Source: Bacteroidales bacterium
GTDB taxonomy: Bacteria; Bacteroidota; Bacteroidia; Bacteroidales; UBA12481
Assembly (NCBI GenBank): GCA_021160155.1
Contig: JAGHDB010000119.1
Coordinates: 1 to 11,682, forward strand
Direction of reading: 5' to 3'
DNA: 11,682 nucleotides
Position numbers and translations under genes: made by a program. The notes under the pieces were generated by a model. That model was given only the letters and a program-made list of their open reading frames with translations, did no database searches and had not been told where the DNA came from. Below, one piece after another: positions 1 to 6,797 of the stretch (the first letter of the stretch is position 1; each line of letters opens with the position of its first letter).

Positions 1-285
1 CTGCATCTTCAGTTTTACGGATTTTTGCCTCGATTCGGTCTCGGACTCCTGTTCGGATACCTCTTTTACTGGTCGGGGAATCTCTGGTTTCCGGTTGCAG
101 CCCATTTTCTGAACAATTTTATCCCCGTCTCACTGGTGTATTTTATGAAAGACAGGTTCAGTCCGGCCGATATTGAACACTTCGGTAATGAAACAAACGC
201 CTGGATCTGGGCACTGCCCGCCCTGCTGCTGACCATTGCTATGCTGTTGGTTTTTTATCGCCGGCAGAAACAACCGGTTAACTGA
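1..285 (+). CDS. CPBP-family intramembrane metalloprotease, C-terminal part (5' end outside window)
   Basis: This is an open frame running from base 1 to a TGA at 283-285, giving 94 C-terminal residues. It is very hydrophobic. The second visible residue is a His in LHLQFYG, which fits the end of the FxxxH motif of CPBP (Abi) proteases. HFLNN at residues 35-39 fits the third conserved motif, HxxxN. Between them, the stretch RFGLGLLFGYLFYWSGNLW is characteristic of the family. The N-terminal EExxxR catalytic motif would lie upstream of the window. A second membrane helix is visible near the C-terminus (about residues 70-86), ending in a basic tail. Family members are polytopic membrane proteases related to CaaX-processing Rce1, and most bacterial members have unknown substrates. 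The gene ends inside the stop region of the convergent gene on the other strand (8 bases shared). Family assignment is firm; the specific role is unknown. Confidence 0.85.
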   Translation: MHLQFYGFLPRFGLGLLFGYLFYWSGNLWFPVAAHFLNNFIPVSLVYFMKDRFSPADIEHFGNETNAWIWALPALLLTIAMLLVFYRRQKQPVN

Positions 286-973
286 CAGGTTCGTTTTTTC
301 GCCAAACATAGACCACCCCGTATGCCGATGCTTTCTCCCTTTTTTCTTTATCCGGCAGGTGACTGAAATGCGCTTCTATCTCATTCCAGACGGCAACAAT
401 CAATTGATCGATCTCCTTACGGATTTCAGCCATTTTCTGGTTGGCTCGCTGATAGGAGCTTTGCGCCGTTTGCTGGTTATAGTACCCCTCTTTGAACTGG
501 TCATACCATACTTTCACCTTACCAATAGTGGGATTCATAATGGGTACATGACCTGAAGAAACTCTCTTTGATTCTCCTTCAATTATTTTTTTACCCCATT
601 CAAAGACCAGTTCGTCACTGGTCATCGGAGGCACGTGCGCATCATCCTCCTCAAGACCGTAAAAGGTTCTTGCGTTGGCCGGGATCTCTTCTCTTGCCAC
701 CGCAAGATTAAATACCTGGATGAAATGTGACAGATACATTTTGGTCTTGTGCAACTTACCCTGATTTGAACCAATGGTCTCAAGCAGATGGGCACGGGCG
801 GTATTTTGCTGGTGGCGCGCCCCTTCAAGCTGACTGGTGGCATTTCTTAACGGATGCAGGTAACGCGAATGGAATGCCAGTTCATTCACCGGAAGTTGTT
901 CGGCCTGACCGGTTGCAGCTTTCAGGGCACGGATCCGGGCAGCATCGGTAGTGGGTATTCTCCTGTATGGCAC
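278..973 (-). CDS. Conserved-looking protein of unknown function, 231 aa, GTG start
   Basis: No named function is recognised. The protein begins MPYRRIPTTDAARIRALKAA from a GTG codon at 971-973. An in-frame TAA lies 8 codons upstream with no ATG between, so GTG is the best start. From memory it resembles an uncharacterised family common in Bacteroidota that also starts MPYRR-P-TD and ends in a YGVVYVxRK motif; this was not checked against a database. It is mostly helical and charged, with no signal peptide or membrane segment, so it is probably cytoplasmic. Likely conserved patches are YGLEEDD (105-111), NPTIGKVKV (147-155), a heptad-like helix at about 168-205, and AYGVVYVWRKNE (217-228). 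There are no cysteines and no recognisable catalytic motif. It is convergent with the CPBP gene and divergent from the M24 peptidase gene, so the neighbours give no strong functional hint. Confidence 0.8.
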   Translation of the reverse strand: MPYRRIPTTDAARIRALKAATGQAEQLPVNELAFHSRYLHPLRNATSQLEGARHQQNTARAHLLETIGSNQGKLHKTKMYLSHFIQVFNLAVAREEIPANARTFYGLEEDDAHVPPMTSDELVFEWGKKIIEGESKRVSSGHVPIMNPTIGKVKVWYDQFKEGYYNQQTAQSSYQRANQKMAEIRKEIDQLIVAVWNEIEAHFSHLPDKEKREKASAYGVVYVWRKNEPVS

Positions 974-992
974 GATAAATATTATTTTGCAT

Positions 993-1000
993 CCAATTTA
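993..1000 (-). promoter_or_regulatory. Candidate -7 element for the 231-aa unknown gene
   Basis: On the minus strand this reads TAAATTGG, seven of eight matches to the Bacteroidota -7 consensus TAnnTTTG. It ends 19 bases before the GTG start, similar to the spacing of the other candidate boxes in this window (19-26 bases). No clear TTTG -33 box is present. The spacing argues for it, but short A/T-rich matches arise often by chance. Confidence 0.35.
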
Positions 1001-1011
1001 CAAAAACCGGA

Positions 1012-1037
1012 GTGAAAATCCGCTTCCGGGTTTTCAT
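1012..1037. repeat. Inverted repeat in the divergent promoter region
   Basis: The arms are 1012-1022 (GTGAAAATCCG) and 1027-1037 (CGGGTTTTCAT), with the 4-base loop CTTC between them. As RNA from the plus strand all 11 positions can pair, with two G-U wobbles. There is no following T-run on either strand, so it does not look like a terminator. It sits between the candidate -7 boxes at 993-1000 (-) and 1054-1061 (+), over the region where both -33 contacts would fall. A regulator binding site or a chance hairpin are both possible. Confidence 0.5.
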
Positions 1038-1053
1038 CTTGAAACAATTGGAT

Positions 1054-1061
1054 TAATTTCG
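1054..1061 (+). promoter_or_regulatory. Candidate -7 element for the M24 peptidase gene
   Basis: The sequence TAATTTCG matches TAnnTTTG at all but one position and ends 20 bases before the ATG at 1082. There is no good TTTG -33 box at the expected distance, and the preceding inverted repeat occupies that region. The start is preceded by AAAAATTAATACAG, with no Shine-Dalgarno sequence, as usual in Bacteroidota. Confidence 0.35.
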
Positions 1062-1081
1062 TTGGATAAAAATTAATACAG

Positions 1082-2473
1082 ATGTTTCCATTAAAAGTGT
1101 ATCAGCAGCGCAGAGAACAATTGCGCAAAACATTGGGCAGCGGAGTGCTGCTCTTTCCGGGCAATGTAGATGCCGCCTTTAATTATCCTGCCAATCAATA
1201 CCATTTCAGGCAGGACAGTTCGTTTCTCTATTTTTTCGGCCTGGATCATCCCGGTCTGGCCGGAGTGTTGGATGCCGATTCGGGTGAGGACTGGATTTTC
1301 GGGGATGATGTGGATATGGACGACATCATCTGGATGGGTCCGCAACCCGCAATCAGTGAACGGGCTGAGCAGGTGGGAGTGAAAAACACTGCGCCTTACG
1401 GTGACCTGCAGAAGTTTATCAAAAAAGCTCTGGATGCAGGTCGTCGGGTGCATTTTCTGCCTCCTTACCGGGGTGAAACAGCCATCGAACTCGAAAAACT
1501 GCTCGGGATACCGGTTGCACAGTTAAAAGAACGTTCATCAAAAGTGTTGATCAAAGGAATAGTGGCTCAGAGATCGATAAAAGATTCTTATGAAATCGAA
1601 GAGATTTCAAAAGCAATTGATACGGCATACCTGATGCATACTACCGCCATGAAAATGGCTCATCCGGGGACGGTTGAACAGGAGATCGCCGGTACCATTG
1701 AAGGGATCGCCATGGCTCACGGGGGCCCGGTCTCTTTTCCGGTGATTCTCAGTATGAACGGTCAAACCCTGCATAACCATGATCACAGTCAGACACTGGT
1801 TAAAGGACGGCTGATGGTCACCGATGCCGGATGCGAAACGGCCCTGCATTACGCATCCGATCTGACCCGTACCGTCCCGGTCGGCGGGAAGTTTGACAGC
1901 CGGCAAAAGCCGGTGTATGAGGCGGTACTGGCTGCCAATATGGAAGGTATCCGGGCCATCCGTCCGGGTGTGAATTACCGCGATGTTCATTTGCTGGCCG
2001 CCACGGTGATGACCCGAAAATTAAAAGAGATCGGTCTGATGAAAGGGGATGTGGATGAAGCGGTTGCCGCCGGCGCCCATGCCTTGTTTTTCCCGCACGG
2101 ACTGGGGCACATGATGGGACTGGATGTACATGACATGGAAAACCTGGGTGAAGATTATGTGGGCTATGACGATAAAATCAAACGGGCAGAGCAGTTTGGT
2201 CTGGCTTTTCTTCGACTCGGGCGTGAACTGCAACCCGGATTTGTATTAACCGTTGAACCCGGTTGTTATTTTATACCTGCACTGATCGACCAGTGGAAAG
2301 CCGAAAAGTTACATACGGATTTCATCAATTACAGCGAGGTTGAGAAATACAAAGACTTCGGAGGTGTCCGGATCGAAGACGATGTGTTGGTCACAGACAC
2401 CGGCCACCGGGTGCTTGGCAAACCGGTACCGAAAACGGTGGCAGAGGTAGAAGAAACGATGATGAAAAATTAA
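1082..2473 (+). CDS. pepP: M24B metallopeptidase: Xaa-Pro aminopeptidase (or prolidase-like Xaa-Pro peptidase)
   Basis: This 463-aa cytosolic enzyme should cleave the bond between an N-terminal residue and proline, releasing the first residue from proline-containing peptides. Residues about 5-140 form an aminopeptidase P N-terminal domain (SSFLYFFGLDHPG at 46-58). Residues about 170-445 form the pita-bread catalytic domain. All five dinuclear metal ligands are visible: D248 (TDAGCE), D260 (ASDLTRT), H343 (HGLGHMMG), E392 (TVEPGCYF) and E432 (GGVRIEDD). H231 in the LHNHDH stretch fits the substrate-binding His. The section between H343 and E432 is longer than in E. coli PepP and resembles eukaryotic prolidase (LGRELQPGFVLTVEPG, then DFGGVRIEDDVLVT), so an Xaa-Pro dipeptidase activity cannot be excluded. 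There is no signal peptide. It is a single gene, divergent from the unknown gene upstream and converging on sdhB 39 bases beyond its stop. Confidence 0.9.
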   Translation: MFPLKVYQQRREQLRKTLGSGVLLFPGNVDAAFNYPANQYHFRQDSSFLYFFGLDHPGLAGVLDADSGEDWIFGDDVDMDDIIWMGPQPAISERAEQVGVKNTAPYGDLQKFIKKALDAGRRVHFLPPYRGETAIELEKLLGIPVAQLKERSSKVLIKGIVAQRSIKDSYEIEEISKAIDTAYLMHTTAMKMAHPGTVEQEIAGTIEGIAMAHGGPVSFPVILSMNGQTLHNHDHSQTLVKGRLMVTDAGCETALHYASDLTRTVPVGGKFDSRQKPVYEAVLAANMEGIRAIRPGVNYRDVHLLAATVMTRKLKEIGLMKGDVDEAVAAGAHALFFPHGLGHMMGLDVHDMENLGEDYVGYDDKIKRAEQFGLAFLRLGRELQPGFVLTVEPGCYFIPALIDQWKAEKLHTDFINYSEVEKYKDFGGVRIEDDVLVTDTGHRVLGKPVPKTVAEVEETMMKN

Positions 2474-2512
2474 AGGTTTATAGGTATAAAAGTCCTTAGC
2501 TTTAAGTCTTCC

Positions 2513-3256
2513 TTACGGTTTCAGGTTGGCCGAAAGAAACTCGCGGTTCAGGCGGGCAATATGGGTCAGCGTGATCCCTTTCGGGCATTCGACTTCGCAA
2601 GCGCCGGTATTGGTACAACTACCAAAACCCAACTCGTCCATTTTGGCTACCATGGCTTTCGCACGCCGGACAGCTTCTACTTTCCCTTGTGGAAGTAGTG
2701 CCAGATGAGAAACCTTTGAGGCTACGAACAACATGGCGGATGAGTTTTTACAGGTAGCTACACAGGCTCCGCAGCCGATACAGGCAGCGGCATCCATGGC
2801 CTCATCGGATTGAAATTTTTTTATCGGAATGGCATTTGCGTCCTGGGCGTTGCCGGTATTAACCGAGATAAATCCGCCGGCCTGCAGGATCTTGTCAAAA
2901 GCACCCCGGTCAACCACCAGGTCTTTGATAACCGGAAATGCTCCGGCCCGCCAGGGTTCAATGACAATGGTATCCCCGTCTTTGAATTTGCGCATATGAA
3001 GCTGACAAGTGGTGGTTTCATGACCCGGCCCGTGAGCCCGGCCGTTAATAAAAAGGCTGCACATACCGCAGATCCCTTCACGGCAGTCATGGTCAAAAGC
3101 CACAGGTTCTATCCCTTCACGAATAAGTTGTTCATTTAACTCATCCAGCATTTCAAGAAACGAGCTGTCAGGAGAGATATCTTTTATTTGATATGTTTCA
3201 AAATTTCCTTTGCTTTTTCGATCGGCCTGCCGCCAAACTTTTAACGTTAGATCCAT
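2513..3256 (-). CDS. sdhB: Succinate dehydrogenase/fumarate reductase iron-sulfur subunit
   Basis: This 247-aa subunit passes electrons from the flavin subunit to the membrane quinone site through three iron-sulfur clusters. The N-terminal ferredoxin-like domain holds the 2Fe-2S ligands C58, C63, C66 and C84 ([10 protein letters not shown]). The C-terminal domain holds [11 protein letters not shown] (C159, C162, C165, C169) and C214, C220, C224 ([14 protein letters not shown]), for the 4Fe-4S and 3Fe-4S clusters. All expected cysteines are present. It is the last gene of the sdhC-sdhA-sdhB operon and starts 9 bases after the sdhA stop. Sequence cannot decide whether the complex runs mainly as succinate dehydrogenase or as fumarate reductase; in many anaerobic Bacteroidota this type works as fumarate reductase. 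No convincing terminator is seen in the 39 bases between its stop and the convergent peptidase gene. Confidence 0.96.
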   Translation of the reverse strand: MDLTLKVWRQADRKSKGNFETYQIKDISPDSSFLEMLDELNEQLIREGIEPVAFDHDCREGICGMCSLFINGRAHGPGHETTTCQLHMRKFKDGDTIVIEPWRAGAFPVIKDLVVDRGAFDKILQAGGFISVNTGNAQDANAIPIKKFQSDEAMDAAACIGCGACVATCKNSSAMLFVASKVSHLALLPQGKVEAVRRAKAMVAKMDELGFGSCTNTGACEVECPKGITLTHIARLNREFLSANLKP

Positions 3257-3265
3257 AGCGCGTGA

Positions 3266-5203
3266 CTATTTATAATTTCTGGTTTTAACTTCAATATATT
3301 CGAAAGAAAGAGGTTCTTTATTCAATTCGGGTGCTTTGCCTGCTCCTTTATACCCCCAGGCGGCGACATACATGAAATCTTTATCGTTTCTCAAAGCTTC
3401 ACCCTCTTCTGTTTTGTACTCTTCGCGGAAATGACCCCCGCACGATTCTTCACGATGAAGAGCATCCCGGGCCATCAGTTCTCCCAATTCAAGAAAATCG
3501 GCTAAACGGTTTGCTTTTTCGAGTTCGAGATTAATGGTATCATCCCGGCCCGGAATATGAACATTTTGCCAGAACTCATCGCGGAGTTTTGCGATTTTTT
3601 CAATACCGGCTTCCAGATTTTCTTTGGTGCGGGCCATTCCCACATGATCCCACATGATATGTCCGAGCTCTTTGTGGATTGAATCTACCGAACGGGTTCC
3701 TTTAATTTTAAATAGTTTGTCAATGCGACTTCTGGTTTGCTCCAGTGCGGTTTTAAATTCAGGATGTTCAGCAGGGTCCATCCGTTTGAGTGATAACTGG
3801 TCGGCGAGGTAATTCTGGATGGTAAACGGAAGCACGAAATAACCGTCTGCCAGGCCCTGCATCAGGGCTGAAGCACCGAGGCGGTTGGCTCCGTGGTCTG
3901 AAAAGTTAACCTCTCCAATCGCGAACAAACCCGGGATGGTGGTTTGTAATTCATAATCCACCCAGAGGCCGCCCATGGTATAATGAATGGCGGGATAGAT
4001 CATCATGGGTGTTTCATACGGATTGTGGTCAACGATTTTTTCATACATCTGGAAAAGGTTACCGTAGCGGGCCTCAATGACATCTTTGCCGAGCCGTTTA
4101 ATGGCATCCTGAAAATCCAGGTACACTGCTTTGCCTGTTCCTACTCCGTAGCCGGCATCGCACCGCTCTTTGGCGGCTCGGGATGCCACATCCCTGGGTA
4201 CCAGGTTACCGAATGCCGGATATCTTCGTTCAAGATAGTAATCACGGTTTTCTTCGGGAATATCAACCGGCTTTAATTTTCCGGCACGTATTTTTTCTGC
4301 GTCCTCTTTATTTTTAGGCACCCAGATACGGCCGTCGTTACGAAGACTTTCACTCATCAGGGTCAGTTTCGACTGGGCGGTTCCGTGCACGGGAATACAG
4401 GTAGGATGAATCTGTACAAAGGCGGGGTTAGCGAACAAGGCTCCTTTCTGATGGGCTCTCCAGGCGGCACTTATATTGGATCCCATGGCGTTGGTGGATA
4501 GAAAATAGACATTGCCGTATCCTCCGGTAGCCAGTACTACGGCATGACCAAAATGGGTGTCGAGCTTGCCGTCGAGTAAACTACGGGTGACAATTCCCCG
4601 GGCATGTCCGTCTACCATCACAAGATCCATCATTTCCGTACGGGTGTACAGGGTCACATTACCGGCTGCAATTTGCCGGTTCAACGCACCGTAAGCTCCC
4701 AACAACAGTTGTTGTCCGGTTTGTCCGCGTGCATAAAAAGTACGGCTGACCAGCGCACCGCCAAATGACCGGTTTGCCAGGTAACCTCCGTAGTCACGTG
4801 CGAAAGGAACTCCCTGGGCCACACACTGGTCGATGATCTGGTTGCTGACCTCGGCCAGACGATACACATTGGCTTCGCGTGACCGGTAATCTCCCCCCTT
4901 TACGGTATCGTAAAAGAGACGGTATATACTGTCACCGTCGTTTTGGTAATTTTTAGCGGCATTGATGCCTCCCTGTGCAGCTATAGAGTGTGCGCGACGG
5001 GGCGTATCCTGGTAACAGAAAATTTTTACTTTGAATCCCAGTTCGGCTAATGAAGCGGCAGCCGATGCACCTCCTAAGCCGGTACCAACTACAATGACAT
5101 CAAATTTTCGCTTGTTAGCCGGGTTGACAAGATTTTGCGAAGCTTTATAATTCGACCATTTTTCGGCGATGGTTCCGGCTGGTATTTTACCGTCTAATTT
5201 CAT
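3266..5203 (-). CDS. sdhA: Succinate dehydrogenase/fumarate reductase flavoprotein subunit
   Basis: This 645-aa catalytic subunit interconverts succinate and fumarate with covalently bound FAD on the cytoplasmic face of the membrane. The dinucleotide-binding motif GTGLGG is at 40-45. The FAD-linking His is H72 in [15 protein letters not shown]. Substrate-site residues expected from the family are visible: H266 in QIHPTCIP, the catalytic Arg R337 in [10 protein letters not shown]407 in HYTMGG and R441 in [11 protein letters not shown]. The C-terminal helical domain (about 490-645) is complete, and the length is normal for the Bacteroidota/epsilonproteobacterial b558-linked branch. The ATG follows sdhC by 17 bases and sdhB follows 9 bases after its stop, so the three are almost certainly co-transcribed. 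The bases before the ATG are A-rich with no Shine-Dalgarno sequence. Confidence 0.97.
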   Translation of the reverse strand: MKLDGKIPAGTIAEKWSNYKASQNLVNPANKRKFDVIVVGTGLGGASAAASLAELGFKVKIFCYQDTPRRAHSIAAQGGINAAKNYQNDGDSIYRLFYDTVKGGDYRSREANVYRLAEVSNQIIDQCVAQGVPFARDYGGYLANRSFGGALVSRTFYARGQTGQQLLLGAYGALNRQIAAGNVTLYTRTEMMDLVMVDGHARGIVTRSLLDGKLDTHFGHAVVLATGGYGNVYFLSTNAMGSNISAAWRAHQKGALFANPAFVQIHPTCIPVHGTAQSKLTLMSESLRNDGRIWVPKNKEDAEKIRAGKLKPVDIPEENRDYYLERRYPAFGNLVPRDVASRAAKERCDAGYGVGTGKAVYLDFQDAIKRLGKDVIEARYGNLFQMYEKIVDHNPYETPMMIYPAIHYTMGGLWVDYELQTTIPGLFAIGEVNFSDHGANRLGASALMQGLADGYFVLPFTIQNYLADQLSLKRMDPAEHPEFKTALEQTRSRIDKLFKIKGTRSVDSIHKELGHIMWDHVGMARTKENLEAGIEKIAKLRDEFWQNVHIPGRDDTINLELEKANRLADFLELGELMARDALHREESCGGHFREEYKTEEGEALRNDKDFMYVAAWGYKGAGKAPELNKEPLSFEYIEVKTRNYK

Positions 5204-5220
5204 ATTTCAGTTTTTTTCTG

Positions 5221-5910
5221 TTATATCATCGAAGCTATTTTGACCCATAGTGGTATGATGGCGAATCCACCGGCAATAATGATGCTGATAACCAGTCCGA
5301 GTGCATTCAGCCGTTTTCTCCAGCAATTATCACTCCACCCCAGGGTTTGAAAAGCAGCCCAGAAGGCATGCGTTAAATGAAAACCCAGTGCAACGGCTCC
5401 GATCACATACACGGCAACAATCCACCACCATTGAATAAAGAAAGTAGTGACCAAATGGTATGTGTTCTCCATTTCAACTCCATCATAATCAACTTTTCCC
5501 AACAACGGATCTCCCGTGAATTTGACTTTCCAGAAGAAATTGGCAATGTGAATGATCAGAAATGCCAATATTACCAAGCCTAACCAGATCATATTCCGGG
5601 ATGACCAGGTACTGCTGAAAGCCCGCTGTTGTTTATGGTAACCGATCGGTCGGGCCATCCAGTTTTGAATGGTCAGAATCACCGTGTACAGTATGTGGAG
5701 GATAAAACCGATAGCCAGAATCGGTTCGACTACACGGATGATCGGATTGGTTGCCATGAAATGAGCTGTCCGGTTAAACAGTTCGCCGGATGAATCAAAC
5801 AGGATCATCGAGTTAGCTGTGAGGTGCACAAAAAGAAAAGAAATGAGAAACAAACCGGAAAGACTCACGAGGAATTTTTTCCCGATTGAAGAATTTAAAA
5901 AATATGCCAT
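5221..5910 (-). CDS. sdhC: Succinate dehydrogenase/fumarate reductase cytochrome b558 membrane subunit
   Basis: This 229-aa membrane anchor binds heme b and quinone and holds SdhA and SdhB to the membrane. Five hydrophobic helices are visible at about 13-37, 58-80, 106-127, 154-180 and 203-226. This is the single-anchor (fused C/D) architecture of the diheme b558 type known from Bacillus SdhC and Wolinella FrdC. Candidate heme ligands are H29 (FLFVHLTAN), H72 (ILHILY), H121 (LIIHIANFF) and H178 (GFHLTHAFW), whose spacing is close to the four axial histidines of B. subtilis SdhC; H181 is an alternative for the last. A diheme anchor allows transmembrane electron transfer, as established for those relatives. 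It is the first gene of the operon, with a candidate promoter just upstream. Confidence 0.95.
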   Translation of the reverse strand: MAYFLNSSIGKKFLVSLSGLFLISFLFVHLTANSMILFDSSGELFNRTAHFMATNPIIRVVEPILAIGFILHILYTVILTIQNWMARPIGYHKQQRAFSSTWSSRNMIWLGLVILAFLIIHIANFFWKVKFTGDPLLGKVDYDGVEMENTYHLVTTFFIQWWWIVAVYVIGAVALGFHLTHAFWAAFQTLGWSDNCWRKRLNALGLVISIIIAGGFAIIPLWVKIASMI

Positions 5911-5933
5911 TGGAAATACGGTTTAGAATTCGG

Positions 5934-5941
5934 TAAAGTTA
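5934..5941 (-). promoter_or_regulatory. Candidate -7 element for the sdhCAB operon
   Basis: On the minus strand the sequence is TAACTTTA, seven of eight matches to TAnnTTTG. It ends 23 bases upstream of the sdhC ATG, a distance similar to the other candidate promoters here. No good TTTG -33 box is present; the corresponding region is occupied by the perfect inverted repeat at 5951-5975. This is a plausible operon promoter, but it rests on a short motif only. Confidence 0.4.
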
Positions 5942-5949
5942 TAATTTTC
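5942..5949 (+). promoter_or_regulatory. Candidate -7 element for the alpha/beta hydrolase gene
   Basis: The sequence TAATTTTC matches TAnnTTTG at seven of eight positions. It abuts the candidate sdhC -7 box on the opposite strand. It would give a leader of roughly 45 bases before the ATG at 6000, containing the inverted repeat at 5951-5975. Support is weak because the region is A/T-rich. Confidence 0.25.
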
Positions 5950-5950
5950 C

Positions 5951-5975
5951 ATTTTGAAAAGAAATGTTTCAAAAT
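5951..5975. repeat. Perfect 9-bp inverted repeat between sdhC and the hydrolase gene
   Basis: ATTTTGAAA (5951-5959) and TTTCAAAAT (5967-5975) are exact reverse complements separated by the 7 bases AGAAATG. The centre lies about 22 bases upstream of the candidate sdhC -7 box, where a -33 contact or activator would bind. In a rightward transcript it would also be a hairpin in the hydrolase leader, followed by AAGTTTTTT. It may be an operator for sdhCAB, a leader hairpin, or chance in an A/T-rich region. Confidence 0.6.
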
Positions 5976-5999
5976 AAGTTTTTTATTAGAAAAATATCA

Positions 6000-6797
6000 A
6001 TGAAAATCAAAACTATTCAACTGATGGGTAAAACGGTAAGAATCGGTTATGAAGGATCGGGTTTACCGCTTGTGTTTTTACATGGATACCTTGAATCCAT
6101 GGATATCTGGGCCGAATTTATTCCGGACCTGGTTAGTGATCATCAGGTGATCGTGCTGGATATTCCCGGGCACGGACAATCACAACTCACAGAACCTGTA
6201 GCTTCAATGGAATTAATTGCGGATACCGTTAAGGACGTTTTGGATTATTTGGATATGGACCGTGTTTTTTTAACGGGCCATTCCCTGGGTGGGTATGCTA
6301 CTTTAGCATTTCTTGAGAGATGGCCCGAGCGCCTGACAGGTATCGCGTTGTTTCACAGTCATACTCATTCGGATGGTCCTGAAGTGCTTGAAAAACGCAA
6401 ACGTGAGATTGATGTTGTCTCCAAAGGGAAAAAACAACTCCTGGTCAATCAAAACATTCCCGGGTTATTTGCTCCGCAAAATCGTAAAGCTTTCGAACGG
6501 GAGATTAAAATTACCCAGGGGATTGCCCGAAACACGCATGATTCGGGTATTATTGGAGCAATTCGCGGCATGATGCAGCGGCCGGACCGGTCGGCGGTAT
6601 TAAAAGAAGCTCCGGTTCCCTGTTTTCAACTCATCGGGAGATATGACACTCATATTGATTATAACTCCGTTTCGTTACAAACGGAGTTACCCGCAGGTTC
6701 TGAACGATGGATACTTGATTACTCCGGCCACATGGGGTTTTTTGAAGAGAAGGCAAAAACATTAGCCGGATTGCGATCGTTCCTGGCCCGGATTTAA
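6000..6797 (+). CDS. Alpha/beta-fold hydrolase
   Basis: This 265-aa cytoplasmic protein belongs to the alpha/beta-hydrolase superfamily; the substrate is unknown. Numbering from the chosen ATG, the oxyanion HGYLES motif begins at H28, the nucleophile elbow is GHSLGG with Ser95, the acid is D216 (GRYDTHID) and the catalytic His is H244 (SGHMGF). The triad is complete. The middle part (about 120-200) forms the variable cap and includes HSHTHSDG, which is common in a Bacteroidota branch of these hydrolases. An upstream in-frame ATG at 5964 would add 12 residues, but it falls in the spacer of an inverted repeat and close to the candidate promoter. The ATG at 6000 sits where family members normally begin (MKIKTIQLMGKTVRIGYEG). 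The gene contains an 11-bp perfect inverted repeat near its end and overlaps the convergent nucleotidase gene by 4 bases. Confidence 0.88.
   Translation: MKIKTIQLMGKTVRIGYEGSGLPLVFLHGYLESMDIWAEFIPDLVSDHQVIVLDIPGHGQSQLTEPVASMELIADTVKDVLDYLDMDRVFLTGHSLGGYATLAFLERWPERLTGIALFHSHTHSDGPEVLEKRKREIDVVSKGKKQLLVNQNIPGLFAPQNRKAFEREIKITQGIARNTHDSGIIGAIRGMMQRPDRSAVLKEAPVPCFQLIGRYDTHIDYNSVSLQTELPAGSERWILDYSGHMGFFEEKAKTLAGLRSFLARI
6662..6689. repeat. Perfect 11-bp inverted repeat inside the hydrolase gene
   Basis: TAACTCCGTTT (6662-6672) and AAACGGAGTTA (6679-6689) are exact reverse complements with the 6-base loop CGTTAC. This is the strongest hairpin I noticed inside a gene here. It encodes an unremarkable part of the protein between the catalytic Asp and His, with no sign of an inserted peptide. 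There is no T-run after it on either strand, so it is not a standard terminator. Confidence 0.75.

Noticed and set aside
236..556. 106-codon plus-strand frame over the unknown gene
   Set aside because: It is antisense to the 231-aa frame, spans the convergent junction and resembles no protein; it is a shadow frame.
2474..2512. Possible bidirectional terminator between the peptidase gene and sdhB
   Set aside because: Only a 4-bp CTTA/TAAG pairing is visible, with no clear T-run; too weak to annotate.
2810..3139. 109-codon plus-strand frame antisense to sdhB
   Set aside because: It lies wholly inside a well-supported gene on the other strand and has no recognisable domain.
5964..5999. Upstream ATG extending the hydrolase by 12 residues
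   Set aside because: The ATG lies in the spacer of the inverted repeat and the added residues are not expected in the family; the ATG at 6000 fits better, though it is not proven.
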